A DNA stretch of 64,000 nt from Oscillospiraceae bacterium (GCA_022835495.1 BQOK01000001.1:248001-312000); one strand, 5' to 3'; positions 23,051-32,444 are shown, counted from the first letter of the stretch. Notes: generated by a model not told the origin, from the sequence alone. Numbers and translations: made by a program.

Positions 23051-24058
23051 ATGGAACAGGCGGCACAGGGCGGCGGGAAGGCGCGAAAAGAGATCCTTGC
23101 GCTGGGTGAACTGCTGGTGGACCTGGTGCCCGGAAGGGACAACATGCGCATTGAGGAAGCGGGCCCCGTGATCAAAACAGCCAGCGGTTCCGCGGGCATT
23201 TTTGCCTGTGCGGTCACGCTTTTGGGCGGTCGGGGCAGCTTTATCGGCAAGGTGGGCAGCGACAGCCTGAGCCGCATGGTGACCGGCACCCTGCGGGCGC
23301 AGGGGGTGGACCTGTCGCACCTGATCGTGGCGGACGAGGGGCAGATCGGCCTGGCGTTTTTGGAATATTTGCCCGGCGGGCGGAATTATCAATATTACCG
23401 CAAGAACTCGGTGGGCAGCCTGCTGCGCGCGGAGGATCTGGACGAAGAGCACATCCGGGCGGCCTACGCGGTGCACTTTCCCGGCATGCTGCTGGAGCTC
23501 ACCCCCCAGATGCGCGGCGCCTGCCAGCGGCTGGTGGAGCTGGCGAACGCGGCCGGGGTGCTGGTTTCGTTCGACCCCAACATCCGGCGGGAGCTGGCGG
23601 CCGACGAGGAAGCCCGGCGCAGGCTGCTGTGGGCGGTGGCCCACGCGGACGTGGTGGCGCCCACCCTGCTGGAGGGGCAGATGATCACCGGCAGGAAAAC
23701 GGTGGGCGACGTGCTGCGGGCGCTGCACGCCATGGGGCCAAAGATGGTGGCCCTGACCCGCGACAAGGACGGCGCGGTGCTCAGCAGCGGAGGGCTTGTG
23801 GCCATTGCGCCCGGCATCGACGAGCCGCCCGTGGATCCCACCGGCGCGGGCGACACCCTGGCCGCGGCCCTGTGCGTGGGCCTGCAGGAGGGGATGCCCC
23901 TGGCGCGGCTGGCCTGTTTTTGCAACTGCGCGGGCACGCTGGTGATCACAAAGCAGGGGGCCATTGGCATGGCGCTGCCCGCGCGGGCCGAGGTGGAAGC
24001 GCTGATGGCCCGGCAGGAACACCGGGTGCGCACCCTGCGGCTGGACCAGGTGGAATGA
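23051..24058 (+). CDS. PfkB-family carbohydrate kinase
   Basis: ATP-dependent sugar or sugar-acid kinase of 335 residues. PfkB signature 2 is clear, 'DPTGAGDTLAAAL' near residue 260 with the catalytic Asp, as is the N-terminal substrate region ('GELLVDLVPG', 'SGSAGIFACAVTLLGG'). By gene context, with an HpcH/HpaI aldolase and a 2-hydroxyacid dehydrogenase next, a 2-keto-3-deoxy sugar acid or fructose-like substrate is plausible. The sequence alone does not separate fructokinase from KDG kinase. It is the first gene of the LacI-controlled operon; GGGAGGAAG lies about 7 bases before the ATG. Confidence 0.88.
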   Translation: MEQAAQGGGKARKEILALGELLVDLVPGRDNMRIEEAGPVIKTASGSAGIFACAVTLLGGRGSFIGKVGSDSLSRMVTGTLRAQGVDLSHLIVADEGQIGLAFLEYLPGGRNYQYYRKNSVGSLLRAEDLDEEHIRAAYAVHFPGMLLELTPQMRGACQRLVELANAAGVLVSFDPNIRRELAADEEARRRLLWAVAHADVVAPTLLEGQMITGRKTVGDVLRALHAMGPKMVALTRDKDGAVLSSGGLVAIAPGIDEPPVDPTGAGDTLAAALCVGLQEGMPLARLACFCNCAGTLVITKQGAIGMALPARAEVEALMARQEHRVRTLRLDQVE

Positions 24059-24086
24059 GAAACAGAGAAGAAAGGGAGCGGACGAA

Positions 24087-24857
24087 ATGGCTTTTTTGAA
24101 ACAGCGGCTGCGGGCGGGGGAACAGGTGCTCGGCACCATGGTGACCACCTTCGCCAGCCCGGACATCGGGAAGATTTTAAAGAACTGCGGGTTCGATTTT
24201 TTTATTGTGGACTGTGAGCACGGCGCATTCACCACCCGCGAGGTTGCGAACATCATCGCCGCGGCGCGCGGTATCGGCATGCCGGCTCTGGTGCGCATCC
24301 CGGAGATGCGCCGGGAGCACGCCCTGAAATTTATAGAGATGGGTGCCTCGGGCCTGCTGCTGCCCAACACCGAAACGGCGGAGCAGGCCCGCATGCTGGT
24401 GGACTGCGCAAAATACGCGCCCCTGGGGCACCGGGGGGTGTCGCTGAGCCGCCCGCACACGGATTTTGAAAAGGTGGACGGCCGCGAATACATGGCACGT
24501 GCCAACGACGAGACCATTCTGATGTGCCAGATCGAATCCCGCCGGGGGGTGGAGCACATTGAGGAGATCCTGGCGGTGGAGGGCATTGACGTGGGCTTTA
24601 TCGGGCCCAACGACATGACCCAGGACTACGGCATTTTGAACCAGTTCGACCACCCGGAGATCGTGGCGGCCTTCCGCCGCGTGATCGCGGCGGCAAAGGC
24701 CGGCGGCAAATATTCCGGCGTGCATTTTGGCGCCGCCGCCCCGCTGGAGCCCTGGCTGCGGGAGGGCATGCAGATGAACATGTGGAACAGCGACAACGGC
24801 CTTTTGGCATTGGGCGCGGCGGGCATTGAAGCGCTGCGCGGAAAGGGGCGGGCATGA
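24087..24857 (+). CDS. HpcH/HpaI-family class II (metal-dependent) aldolase
   Basis: Retro-aldol enzyme of 256 residues that splits 2-keto-3-deoxy acids to pyruvate plus an aldehyde. Family features are 'FFIVDCEHGAFT' near residue 32 (base His), 'PALVRIPE', 'METGASGLLLPNT'-like 'IEMGASGLLLPNTET' (metal Glu/Asp region), 'CQIESRRGVEHIEEI' and 'VGFIGPNDMTQDYG'. It sits 28 bases after the kinase, and its stop overlaps the next gene (ATGA, 24854-24857). With the downstream dehydrogenase, the pair resembles glucarate-type routes, where tartronate semialdehyde or a similar aldehyde is reduced. The exact substrate is not readable. Confidence 0.9.
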   Translation: MAFLKQRLRAGEQVLGTMVTTFASPDIGKILKNCGFDFFIVDCEHGAFTTREVANIIAAARGIGMPALVRIPEMRREHALKFIEMGASGLLLPNTETAEQARMLVDCAKYAPLGHRGVSLSRPHTDFEKVDGREYMARANDETILMCQIESRRGVEHIEEILAVEGIDVGFIGPNDMTQDYGILNQFDHPEIVAAFRRVIAAAKAGGKYSGVHFGAAAPLEPWLREGMQMNMWNSDNGLLALGAAGIEALRGKGRA

Positions 24858-25819
24858 AGATTGTTATTCTGGACGGCTACACCGAGAACCCCGGCGACCT
24901 GAGCTGGAGCGGCTTCCAGGCGCTGGGCGAGGTGACGGTGTACGACCGAACCCCCTTTGCCCAGGGCGACGGCGAAACCCTGCGCCGGGCCGCGGGCGCC
25001 GAGGCGCTGATCGTGAACAAGGTGCCCCTGAACGCCGAAACCCTGGAAAAGCTGGCCCCCACCTTAAAATATGTGGGCATGCTGGCCACGGGCTACAATG
25101 TGGTGGATGTGGAGGCGGCAAAGCGGCTGGGCATCTGCGTGTGCAACATCCCCACCTACGGCACCACGGCTGTGGCGCAGATGGTGATGGCGCTTTTGCT
25201 GGAGCTGTGCCACCACGTGGGCGACCACAGCCGCTCGGTGAAGGAGGGGCAGTGGAGCCGCTGCCCGGATTTCTGCTATTGGAACACCCCGCTGACCGAG
25301 CTGGCGGGCAAGACCTTCGGCGTGGTGGGCTACGGGCGCATCGGCCGGGCCACCGCCGCCCTGGCGGCGGCATTCGGCATGCAGGTGCTGGCGTTCGACA
25401 AGTTTGCAGGCGGGGACGGGACGGCCCGCATGGTGCCGCTGGAGGAGCTGCTGGCAGAGAGCGACGTGATCAGCCTGCACTGCCCGCTGCTGCCCGAAAC
25501 CCAGGGCATCATCAACCGGGATACCCTTGCCAAAATGAAGGACGGCGTGCTGCTGATCAACACCTCGCGCGGGCCGCTGATCGTGGAGGAGGACCTGGCC
25601 GAGGCCCTGCACAGCGGCAAGGTGGCCGGCGCGGGGCTGGATGTGTTGGCGGTGGAGCCCCCACAGCCGGATCACCCCCTGATGCGCGAGGAGCGCTGCC
25701 TGATTACCCCGCACATCGCCTGGGCCCCCCGGGAAAGCCGGGCGCGGCTGATGGACATTGCGGTGGAAAACCTGAAGGCCTTTGCCGCGGGCCGCCCGCA
25801 GAACGTGGTGAACCCCTGA
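24854..25819 (+). CDS. D-2-hydroxyacid dehydrogenase (hydroxypyruvate/glycerate type)
   Basis: NAD-dependent reductase/dehydrogenase of 321 residues. The Rossmann motif 'VVGYGRIGRA' lies near residue 157, with 'NTSRGPLIVEEDLAEAL' and the catalytic Arg-Glu-His set ('NTSRGP', 'LDVLAVEPP', 'CLITPHIAW'). It is closest in pattern to hydroxypyruvate reductase/glycerate dehydrogenase. Translation is coupled to the aldolase by ATGA overlap. It probably reduces a 2-keto acid or semialdehyde-derived product made upstream in the route. A terminator follows about 50 bases later. Confidence 0.9.
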   Translation: MKIVILDGYTENPGDLSWSGFQALGEVTVYDRTPFAQGDGETLRRAAGAEALIVNKVPLNAETLEKLAPTLKYVGMLATGYNVVDVEAAKRLGICVCNIPTYGTTAVAQMVMALLLELCHHVGDHSRSVKEGQWSRCPDFCYWNTPLTELAGKTFGVVGYGRIGRATAALAAAFGMQVLAFDKFAGGDGTARMVPLEELLAESDVISLHCPLLPETQGIINRDTLAKMKDGVLLINTSRGPLIVEEDLAEALHSGKVAGAGLDVLAVEPPQPDHPLMREERCLITPHIAWAPRESRARLMDIAVENLKAFAAGRPQNVVNP

Positions 25820-25870
25820 AAGCGGCGGGTTTTGTTTTGAAGGTTCCGGCGGTTTTGCGGCAGACGAGAT

Positions 25871-25907
25871 AAAGAGCGCGCTCCCCTGGCTGGGGGGCGC
25901 GCTCTTT
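25871..25907. terminator. Bidirectional intrinsic terminator
   Basis: Stem AAAGAGCGCGC (25871-25881) with GCGCGCTCTTT (25897-25907), extended inside by CCCC/GGGG. It lies between the convergent dehydrogenase gene and the Gfo/Idh gene. Confidence 0.85.
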
Positions 25908-25932
25908 GGCATACTGCAGGGTGCGGGGGATA

Positions 25933-27066
25933 TTACGGCTCCAATTCCACCACCCGCCGCCGGGTGTAGGATTCCAGCGCGGCGGTGAGCACCCGGTGGC
26001 TGAGAAGCGCCTCGGCCGGGGTGAAGCAGCCGAAGCCGCAGGGCAGGCCGCGCAGCTCGCTCACAAAGGCGGCGAACATCTGAAGCAGCGAGTCGGAAAA
26101 GCCGAACTCAAAGATGGACCCGGTGATGACGGGATAGAGCGTTTTTTGGCCCACCACCAGCCGCGCCCAGGCCTGTTCGCGGCCCACCGGCTGGGTGTAA
26201 CGGATGGCGTTGGGGTCGTCGGTGGTGAATTTGGCCGACATTTTAAGCCCGTAAATCTCGTATTCCACCGTGTTGGTGCAGCCCGGGGCCATGCGCTTCA
26301 TCTCCAGCTGCATGGGGAAGGTATCGCCCGCGGCGTTCTGCGCCTCGCAGGTGAGGATCGCGTTGTCCCAGGTTTCGCAGGGCACCGGGCGGCCGGTTTC
26401 ATCCGGCCGGGTTTTGGCAATGTTGGCAAGCTGGGCGGTGACGGTGCGGGGCACAAAGCCCAGCCGGAACGGAAGATGCTGGGTGTGGATGCCCAGATCC
26501 CCCATACACCCGTATTCCCCGTTGGCGGCACGCATCCGCTTCCAGTTGATGGGCTTTTTCAGGTCCATGTCCGACGAGTGCTTGATGGCGAAGCGCGCCT
26601 CGATGATCTGGCCGAACGCGCCCTCGCGGTACCATTTGACCATCTGCTGCACGGCGGGGTAATAGGGGAACTCGCTGGCGCACCGCACCAACACCTCCGG
26701 TCGGCCGGCCATGGCCCGCTGGATCTCCCCGCAGGCGGCCAGGTCCATGCCGAAGGGCTTTTCGCCCAAAAGGTGTTTGCCCGCGCGGATCACGTCGCCG
26801 TAGACCTTTGCGTGCAGGTGGTGGGGCACCGCGCAGTACACGGCCTCCACCTCGGGGTTTTGCAGCAGCTCCTGGTAGTCGTGGTAAAAATATTTTGTGT
26901 CCGGCACCTGCCGGAACCAGCCGAGGTTTGCATCGGACAGATCGCACGCCGCCACGATCACCGGGCGGGGCAGGTCTGCGGCCAGGTGCAGCCAGCGCAT
27001 GGAAACGCTGGCGAACTCGCGGCCCATCAGGCCGCAGCCGATCACGCCAAAACGCACAGGCTCCAT
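25933..27066 (-). CDS. Gfo/Idh/MocA-family oxidoreductase
   Basis: NAD(P)-dependent dehydrogenase-like protein of 377 residues, last gene of the minus-strand catabolic operon. The Rossmann start is 'FGVIGCGLMGREFA' (residues 6-19), the family motif is 'LGEKPFGMDLAAC' near 98, and a C-terminal beta-sheet substrate domain contains 'DLGIHTQHLPFRLG'. It starts 3 bases after the aminotransferase stop, so the two are coupled. It probably acts on the same amino- or keto-sugar as the other enzymes of the operon. The substrate is unknown. Confidence 0.87.
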   Translation of the reverse strand: MEPVRFGVIGCGLMGREFASVSMRWLHLAADLPRPVIVAACDLSDANLGWFRQVPDTKYFYHDYQELLQNPEVEAVYCAVPHHLHAKVYGDVIRAGKHLLGEKPFGMDLAACGEIQRAMAGRPEVLVRCASEFPYYPAVQQMVKWYREGAFGQIIEARFAIKHSSDMDLKKPINWKRMRAANGEYGCMGDLGIHTQHLPFRLGFVPRTVTAQLANIAKTRPDETGRPVPCETWDNAILTCEAQNAAGDTFPMQLEMKRMAPGCTNTVEYEIYGLKMSAKFTTDDPNAIRYTQPVGREQAWARLVVGQKTLYPVITGSIFEFGFSDSLLQMFAAFVSELRGLPCGFGCFTPAEALLSHRVLTAALESYTRRRVVELEP

Positions 27067-27069
27067 GCT

Positions 27070-28626
27070 TTACGCCCTCCCTTCGCGGCCGGCCGTTTGG
27101 GCCAGCGCGGCGCCGAACAGGGCCAGCAGCCGGTCGGCCATGCTCTCGGTCACAATGAGCGGCAGCTTGGTGAGCGCCACCGGCGGGCAGTTGGGCTTGT
27201 AGGTCTGGGCGCTGATGTCCACACAGAAATCCCGGTTCATGCGGGCGCAGAAGTCCACCGCGTCGTCCACCCGGGCAAAGCACAGGGCGGTCATGTGGGC
27301 GTCGCCCTCCACACCGGTGCAAACGCCGGGGTGCTTTTTTACAAGCTCGGCCGCCCGGGCGTGGTAATACCCGCCCGCCGCCTGGATGTGCGGCCCGTTG
27401 GCCGCAATGAATTCCATGGTAATGAGATAGGCCAGGCTCGCCAGCTCCTCCTGGCCGTTGGTGACCAGCGCGCCGAACTGGTTGAGGCTGTCGAACGCGC
27501 GGCTGGCCAGAATTTTGCTGGCCGGGTAATTGCCGCCGGGGAAGCCCTTGCCGATGGACACAAAGTCCGGCGAAAGGCCGTATTTGCGGAACAGGAACAG
27601 CCCGTCGTACCAGGCGCAGGACTGGATCTCGTCGCACAGGACCGGGGTGTCGGTGGCGCGGCAGACCCGGTAGGCCGCCTGCAAAAATTCTTCGGACAGG
27701 CGGATGCCGCCGTAGTTCATCATGATGATCTCGTGGCAGAAGCCCGCGGTCTTGTAAGCGCCGGCGTTGTATTGCCGGGCGGCGGCCTCGAAAGCGGCGG
27801 GGTCGTTGATGGGCACCGGCACCACCTTATAAAGCTGCGCCTCCTGCGCCTTTTGGGCAAAGCCGGGCCACAGCCCCCGCAGGGTCTGGGCCAGCACGGT
27901 GGTGCCGTGGTAGCCGGCGGTGACGCCGCCGGCATTGTCGGCCATCACCAAAAACACGGGCACCCGGCCCTCGTAGGGGGCGGGCTTGCCGTCGATGGAA
28001 TAAAAGCGGGAGAGCATCATTTTCAGCGCGGCCTCCACGGCCAGCGAGCCGGTTTCCAGGTTGATGACCGTGTTCAGCACGCCCGGCTCTTTTTGGGCCA
28101 AAAGCGCGTCCAGCGCCGCATCGCCCGGATCCATGCCGTTTGCCGCCGCGATGAGCCTGCGCTCCAGCGTGCGGGTCACAAAGCCGCGGGTGTTGTTGTG
28201 GGTGGCGTTGGGGATGCCCAGCTTTTTGGCGTTTTCGATCAGGCGATAGCCCGGGAAATCGTGCCCCAGGGGAATGTGATAGTGCTCGCTTTTGCCCGCG
28301 AAGTAAAGGCGGCCGTCCTCGCCGATGCGAAAGCAGCCAAGCCCGCCCAGGGGCGCGGCAAAGCTGTGCTGCGCGGCCTGGTAAGAGCCGGTGGGCGCGC
28401 CGTCCAGCCCGTTTTCAAAGGCGGGGACCAACGCCTGGCCCAGCCGGGCCATCAGCTCTTCCTGGCGGGCCGCAAAGGCGGCGGGGTAAAAATCGACCGG
28501 CTCGTCGGCCACGGCGCGCAGCGCCTCGGGGGCCTCGCCGGTGAGGGCGGCGCGGGCGGCGCACACGTGGGAGATGTAGCCTTCGCCCAGCAGGTCGGTG
28601 AGGGAACGCCGGATGGTTTTGATCAT
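27070..28626 (-). CDS. Class III pyridoxal-phosphate aminotransferase
   Basis: PLP-dependent aminotransferase or mutase-type enzyme of 518 residues, longer than the usual 430-460 because of an extended N-terminus. Class III features are 'LCDEIQSCAWYDGLF' (Asp binding the pyridine nitrogen) and 'VSIGKGFPGGNYPASK' with the Schiff-base Lys. It lies between the isomerase-like gene and a Gfo/Idh gene. A class III aminotransferase beside sugar isomerase, kinase and aldolase genes is not part of standard pentose or fucose pathways. It may deaminate an amino-sugar or amino-polyol intermediate. Class is secure; substrate unknown. Confidence 0.85.
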   Translation of the reverse strand: MIKTIRRSLTDLLGEGYISHVCAARAALTGEAPEALRAVADEPVDFYPAAFAARQEELMARLGQALVPAFENGLDGAPTGSYQAAQHSFAAPLGGLGCFRIGEDGRLYFAGKSEHYHIPLGHDFPGYRLIENAKKLGIPNATHNNTRGFVTRTLERRLIAAANGMDPGDAALDALLAQKEPGVLNTVINLETGSLAVEAALKMMLSRFYSIDGKPAPYEGRVPVFLVMADNAGGVTAGYHGTTVLAQTLRGLWPGFAQKAQEAQLYKVVPVPINDPAAFEAAARQYNAGAYKTAGFCHEIIMMNYGGIRLSEEFLQAAYRVCRATDTPVLCDEIQSCAWYDGLFLFRKYGLSPDFVSIGKGFPGGNYPASKILASRAFDSLNQFGALVTNGQEELASLAYLITMEFIAANGPHIQAAGGYYHARAAELVKKHPGVCTGVEGDAHMTALCFARVDDAVDFCARMNRDFCVDISAQTYKPNCPPVALTKLPLIVTESMADRLLALFGAALAQTAGREGRA

Positions 28627-28656
28627 GGCTTGTTTGCTCCTTTCTCTCGAGGGGGG

Positions 28657-30054
28657 TCAGACCGCGGCGAACTCGACGCCGGCAAGGCGGCACCACAGCC
28701 GGATGCGCGCCGTGTGCTCGCCCAATACAATGGTTTCGTGGTGGGTGCCGCCCTGCTCCAGCCAGGCGGTCACGCAGGGGCGCACCCCGCTGTCTGGCCG
28801 GAAGAACATATAGGGCATGTCGCAGCGGCGCAGATCGCACTTGTCCAGCATCTGGCCGGCCGCGTAGACCAGGCGGAAGCGCTCTCCCCCCAGGTGCACC
28901 AGGCTCATGACCCCGGCGCGGCCGGGCCGGGGGGTGAAGATGGGGGTGGGCGGATTGGACAGGCCCCCCTCATTGAACACCCGGTCCATCAAAAAGGGCT
29001 TGCGGTCGGTGCGGGCGGTGGCCCAGTTGCCCTCGCCCGCGTGGCACAGGAGAATGGCCTCGCGGGCCAGGTCCATCATGTACATCTCGCTGAAATTGGC
29101 CTCGCCGCACAGGGTGTGCATGGCGGCCATGAGCATGGCGGTGGTGGCGTCGCCCTCGGCGGCATAGCCGTAGCCGTCGGCCATGAGGCTGGAGGCGGCC
29201 AGCAGGGGCAGCTGGGTAAAGCGGCCGTCGGCGCCGAACTCCTCGAAATGGGCGGTGTAGCCGGCATAGCCGTTCTCCTGCAGGTAGCGCTTAAAGCCCA
29301 GATACATGCGCACGGCCTCGGCGTGGCGCTCGGGCGGCAGGGCGGGGTCGATATCGAACACGGTGCGCTCGTAGGCCACCCGCCGCTCCACCTCCCCGGG
29401 CGTTACCGCGGCGCAGAAGCGCTGCAGAGTGCCCACCGAGTCGTACACGAACTCCGGGCCGAGCTTGCGGTACACGGCCATATCGTCGGTGATCACGTCG
29501 CCCATGCCGGCCAGCTTGCCGATAACCCCGATCTTCATGCGGCGCAGCCGCTGCAGGGTGCGGCCCGCCGCGCCGAAGTCGGCCACAAAGGCGGCCAGCT
29601 CGCCGTTTTTGCGGCTGCCCGCAAAGTAGGCGCAGGGGATGCCCGCCCGCAAAAGGCAGTTGGCATTGTCCTGCGAGCCGTGAATGCCCTGGTTCACCGT
29701 GAGCTCCAGCTCTTCAAAGTCGTCGCCCACCGTTTCGTCCGGCTGCACCAGCGCCAGCGCCAGGGGCAGGTGGTTGTGCTGCATGGCGCGCACCAGGTAC
29801 TGGCCCTGGGAGTAGCTTAAAAGAAGGATCAGGATGCCGTCCAGCTCTTGGGCGTTGTATTGGGCGGTGAGCGCCTCAATGTCGGCCCGGTTCAGCGCCA
29901 CTTTGGGGAACACGCACTCGGCGGCGCCTTCCAGCGAGGCGATGACCTGCTGCACATAGGCGTGCTGGCGCCGGGTAATGCCCGGGAACAAGGGCTCGTA
30001 CCCCTCCAGCATCAGGGCCAGGACCCCCAGGCGGGGCAGGGTGTTTTGATTCAT
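28657..30054 (-). CDS. L-arabinose/L-fucose isomerase-like protein
   Basis: Putative metal-dependent aldose-ketose isomerase of 465 residues. The N-terminal Rossmann-like half ('LPRLGVLALMLEGYEPLFPG') is followed by regions that match the AraA/FucI fold: 'DGYGYAAEGD' (metal Glu), 'FSEMYMMD' (second metal Glu) and 'ILLCHAGEGN' (His). Overall divergence from true AraA is considerable, so the sugar cannot be named. Start ATG 30054 follows AAAGGAG, 4 bases after the kinase stop. Its place between an FGGY kinase and an aldolase fits conversion of an aldose to a ketose before phosphorylation. Confidence 0.78.
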   Translation of the reverse strand: MNQNTLPRLGVLALMLEGYEPLFPGITRRQHAYVQQVIASLEGAAECVFPKVALNRADIEALTAQYNAQELDGILILLLSYSQGQYLVRAMQHNHLPLALALVQPDETVGDDFEELELTVNQGIHGSQDNANCLLRAGIPCAYFAGSRKNGELAAFVADFGAAGRTLQRLRRMKIGVIGKLAGMGDVITDDMAVYRKLGPEFVYDSVGTLQRFCAAVTPGEVERRVAYERTVFDIDPALPPERHAEAVRMYLGFKRYLQENGYAGYTAHFEEFGADGRFTQLPLLAASSLMADGYGYAAEGDATTAMLMAAMHTLCGEANFSEMYMMDLAREAILLCHAGEGNWATARTDRKPFLMDRVFNEGGLSNPPTPIFTPRPGRAGVMSLVHLGGERFRLVYAAGQMLDKCDLRRCDMPYMFFRPDSGVRPCVTAWLEQGGTHHETIVLGEHTARIRLWCRLAGVEFAAV

Positions 30055-30058
30055 GGTG

Positions 30059-31582
30059 TCAGCTCCTTTCGGCCTGCGGCGCAGGCTCAAACAGCGGTTT
30101 TACAGCGGCGTACAGCCGCCGGTACAGGGCGTAGGCTTGCCCGTAGGCGGGCGCGGCGCCGCTTTGGGGCCGATAGACCGCGGAGGGGGCTGCCTTCGGC
30201 AGCTGCCCGGCGGGCACAAGGCCCGCGCCCCAGGCGGCCAGCAGCGCGGCGCCCTGAGCCGTGGCCTCGCTGCAGGCGGGCACGGCAAAGCTGCGGCCGC
30301 ACACATCGGCCTTGATCTGCTGCCACAGGGGGCTGCGCGCCCCGCCGCCCAGCGAGTACACCTGCCGCGCCGGGCAGCCCAGGGCGGCCAGCATTTCAAA
30401 AAAGTCCCGCAGCAAAAACGCCGTCGATTCCAGCACGCTGCGCACAAAATGCGCCCGTGTGGTGCCCAGGTGCGCGCCAAAAAACACGGCGGAGGCCTGG
30501 GGGCAGCTGTCCGGGTCCACACAGCCGGCCAAAAAGGGCAGGAACACCAGCCCCTCGCAGCCCGGGGGCACCTGCCCGGCCAGCTGGTCGAGGGCGAGGT
30601 AGCCCTCGGCCCCGGCGGGCAGGTCCCGGCAGAACTGGTCCCGGAACCAGCGCAGCGCCATGCCCGCTGTGTTGCCGATGGGCAGGTACAAATAACGGCC
30701 GGGCAGGGCGTGGCGGTAGATGGTGACCCGGTGCCCCCCGCTGAAGACCGGCGCGTCGGTGCAGGCGGCGGCCACCAGCGCGGTGCCGGTGGTCTCGGTG
30801 ACCACGCCCGGCTCCACGCAGCCCGCGGCCAGCGCGGCGGCCACCTGGTCCATGGCGCCGGCCACCACCGGCACGCCCGCGGGCAGGCCCAGCTCGCGGG
30901 CGGCCTGTGCCAGCAGGCCGCCCACCGCAGAGCCGCATTCCACCAGCGGGGGCAGCTTTTGCGGCTCCACCCCCGCCGCGGCCAGCGCCTCGGGCCAGAG
31001 ACCGTCCAGCGGCAGGCTGAACCAGCCGGTGGAGGACTGGATGGACTTTTCGCTCACAAAGCGCCCGGTGAGCCAGAACAGCAGATAGTCTTCCAGCAGC
31101 AGGAACTTGTGGGCTTTTTGATACACCGCGGGCTCATGGCGCCTGAGCCACAGCAGCTTTGCCAGCGGCAGGGCGCCCGTGGGCTCGGGCAGGCCGGTGG
31201 CCCGGTAAAATTCCGCGCCGCCCAAGAGGCGGGAGAGCTCGGCCGCCTCGGCGCCGGCCCGGCTGTCGAGCCAGACGAGGAAGGGGCGCAGCGCCTCGCC
31301 CGCCTCGCTGACCGGGGCCAGCGTTTCGCCCTGGGTGGCAAGGCCCACGGCGGCCACGGCCCAGCCGGGCGCGGCTTCCAGCGCCTGCCGCAGCCCCTGG
31401 CGCACCGCCGCCTTGTACTGCCCCGCCTCCACCTCGGCACACTCGCCCCAGGTGTGCAGCGCGTACTCCTGCACGGCGCAGGCCAGCAGCTGCAGCTGCG
31501 GTGTGAACAGGCACACCTTGACCGAGGTGGTGCCCACATCCAGCGCGGCGATGCAGCGCTTTTGGCTTTCCACGGCGCTCAC
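30059..31582 (-). CDS. FGGY-family carbohydrate kinase (xylulokinase-like)
   Basis: ATP-dependent ketose kinase of 507 residues. The N-terminal phosphate loop is 'ALDVGTTSVKVCLF' (residues 13-26). The catalytic Asp lies in 'VVAGAMDQVAAALAAG', and the C-terminal actin-fold motif is 'SLGGGARSPLWQQIKADV'. It overlaps the class II aldolase gene by ATGA (31579-31582). With the isomerase-like gene downstream and the aldolase upstream it completes an isomerise-phosphorylate-cleave route. The sugar (pentulose or 6-deoxyhexulose) is undetermined. Confidence 0.9.
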   Translation of the reverse strand: MSAVESQKRCIAALDVGTTSVKVCLFTPQLQLLACAVQEYALHTWGECAEVEAGQYKAAVRQGLRQALEAAPGWAVAAVGLATQGETLAPVSEAGEALRPFLVWLDSRAGAEAAELSRLLGGAEFYRATGLPEPTGALPLAKLLWLRRHEPAVYQKAHKFLLLEDYLLFWLTGRFVSEKSIQSSTGWFSLPLDGLWPEALAAAGVEPQKLPPLVECGSAVGGLLAQAARELGLPAGVPVVAGAMDQVAAALAAGCVEPGVVTETTGTALVAAACTDAPVFSGGHRVTIYRHALPGRYLYLPIGNTAGMALRWFRDQFCRDLPAGAEGYLALDQLAGQVPPGCEGLVFLPFLAGCVDPDSCPQASAVFFGAHLGTTRAHFVRSVLESTAFLLRDFFEMLAALGCPARQVYSLGGGARSPLWQQIKADVCGRSFAVPACSEATAQGAALLAAWGAGLVPAGQLPKAAPSAVYRPQSGAAPAYGQAYALYRRLYAAVKPLFEPAPQAERS

Positions 31583-32418
31583 GCCTTTCCGGCGCTGCCG
31601 AACACGCGCATGTGGTGTGCGGTCTCGCGCTTTACGGCCTCGGTGACCAGGGGCATCAGCTCAAAGGCGCCCCGCTCTGCGGTCCAGTGGTCGTGGGCGG
31701 CCCGCCCGGCGGTGAGGTTATTGTGGGTAAAAATATTGATTTTGGAAATACCCCCGGCCACGCAGGCGCGGAAGTCTGCGTCCGACAGGCCGCTGCCCCC
31801 GTGCAGCACCAGCGGCGTGGGGCAGGCTTCTGCGATTCTGGCAAGGCAATACAGGTTGAGCCGCGGCGTTTCGGTGTAAACGCCGTGGGCGGTGCCGATG
31901 GCCACCGCCAGCGCGTCGCAGCCGCTCTCGGCGGCAAAGCGCAGCGCGTCCTGCGGGTCGGTGTAAATGGTTTGTGCGATCGCCTCTTCGGCCGAGCCGT
32001 TGGAGCCCACGTGGCCGATCTCGGCCTCCAGCGAGCAGCCCGCGGCATGGGCCAGCCGCGCCATCTCGCGGGTGCGGCGCAGGTTTTCGCCGAAGGGCAG
32101 CATGCTGCAGTCGTACATGACCGACGAAAAGCCCAGGCGGATGGCCTGTTCCACCAATTCGGGGGTGAAGCCGTGGTCAAAGTGCAGCGCCACGGGCACG
32201 CTGGCCCGCCGCGCCATGCCCAGCATCAGGTCGGCGTATTCCGCAAGGGACGCGCCGGGCAGCAGGCTTTCGGCCGGGCCGATGATGACCGGGGAGCGCA
32301 GCTCCTCGGCGGCGGCCAGAATGCCCTTGGTCATTTCCAGGGTCACGCAGTTGAACAGCCCCACCGCGTAGTGCTTTTCGCGGGTGTCGGCCAGAATGGT
32401 TTTGAGATCGGTCAGCAT
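31579..32418 (-). CDS. Class II (zinc) ketose-bisphosphate/monophosphate aldolase
   Basis: Zn-dependent aldolase of 279 residues in the FbaA/GatY/KbaY family. It retains the zinc and catalytic residues: 'ALHFDHG' (Asp base and zinc His), 'LEAEIGHVG', 'AIGTAHGVY' (zinc His) and 'VLHGGSGLSD' (zinc His). It cleaves a ketose phosphate to dihydroxyacetone phosphate and an aldehyde. It is the second gene of the minus-strand operon, 26 bases after the Gfo/Idh gene and coupled to the kinase. Specificity (tagatose-, fructose- or ketose-1-phosphate type) is not readable. Confidence 0.9.
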   Translation of the reverse strand: MLTDLKTILADTREKHYAVGLFNCVTLEMTKGILAAAEELRSPVIIGPAESLLPGASLAEYADLMLGMARRASVPVALHFDHGFTPELVEQAIRLGFSSVMYDCSMLPFGENLRRTREMARLAHAAGCSLEAEIGHVGSNGSAEEAIAQTIYTDPQDALRFAAESGCDALAVAIGTAHGVYTETPRLNLYCLARIAEACPTPLVLHGGSGLSDADFRACVAGGISKINIFTHNNLTAGRAAHDHWTAERGAFELMPLVTEAVKRETAHHMRVFGSAGKA

Positions 32419-32444
32419 GGGGTCAGCCTCCTTCAGGTTTCGGG

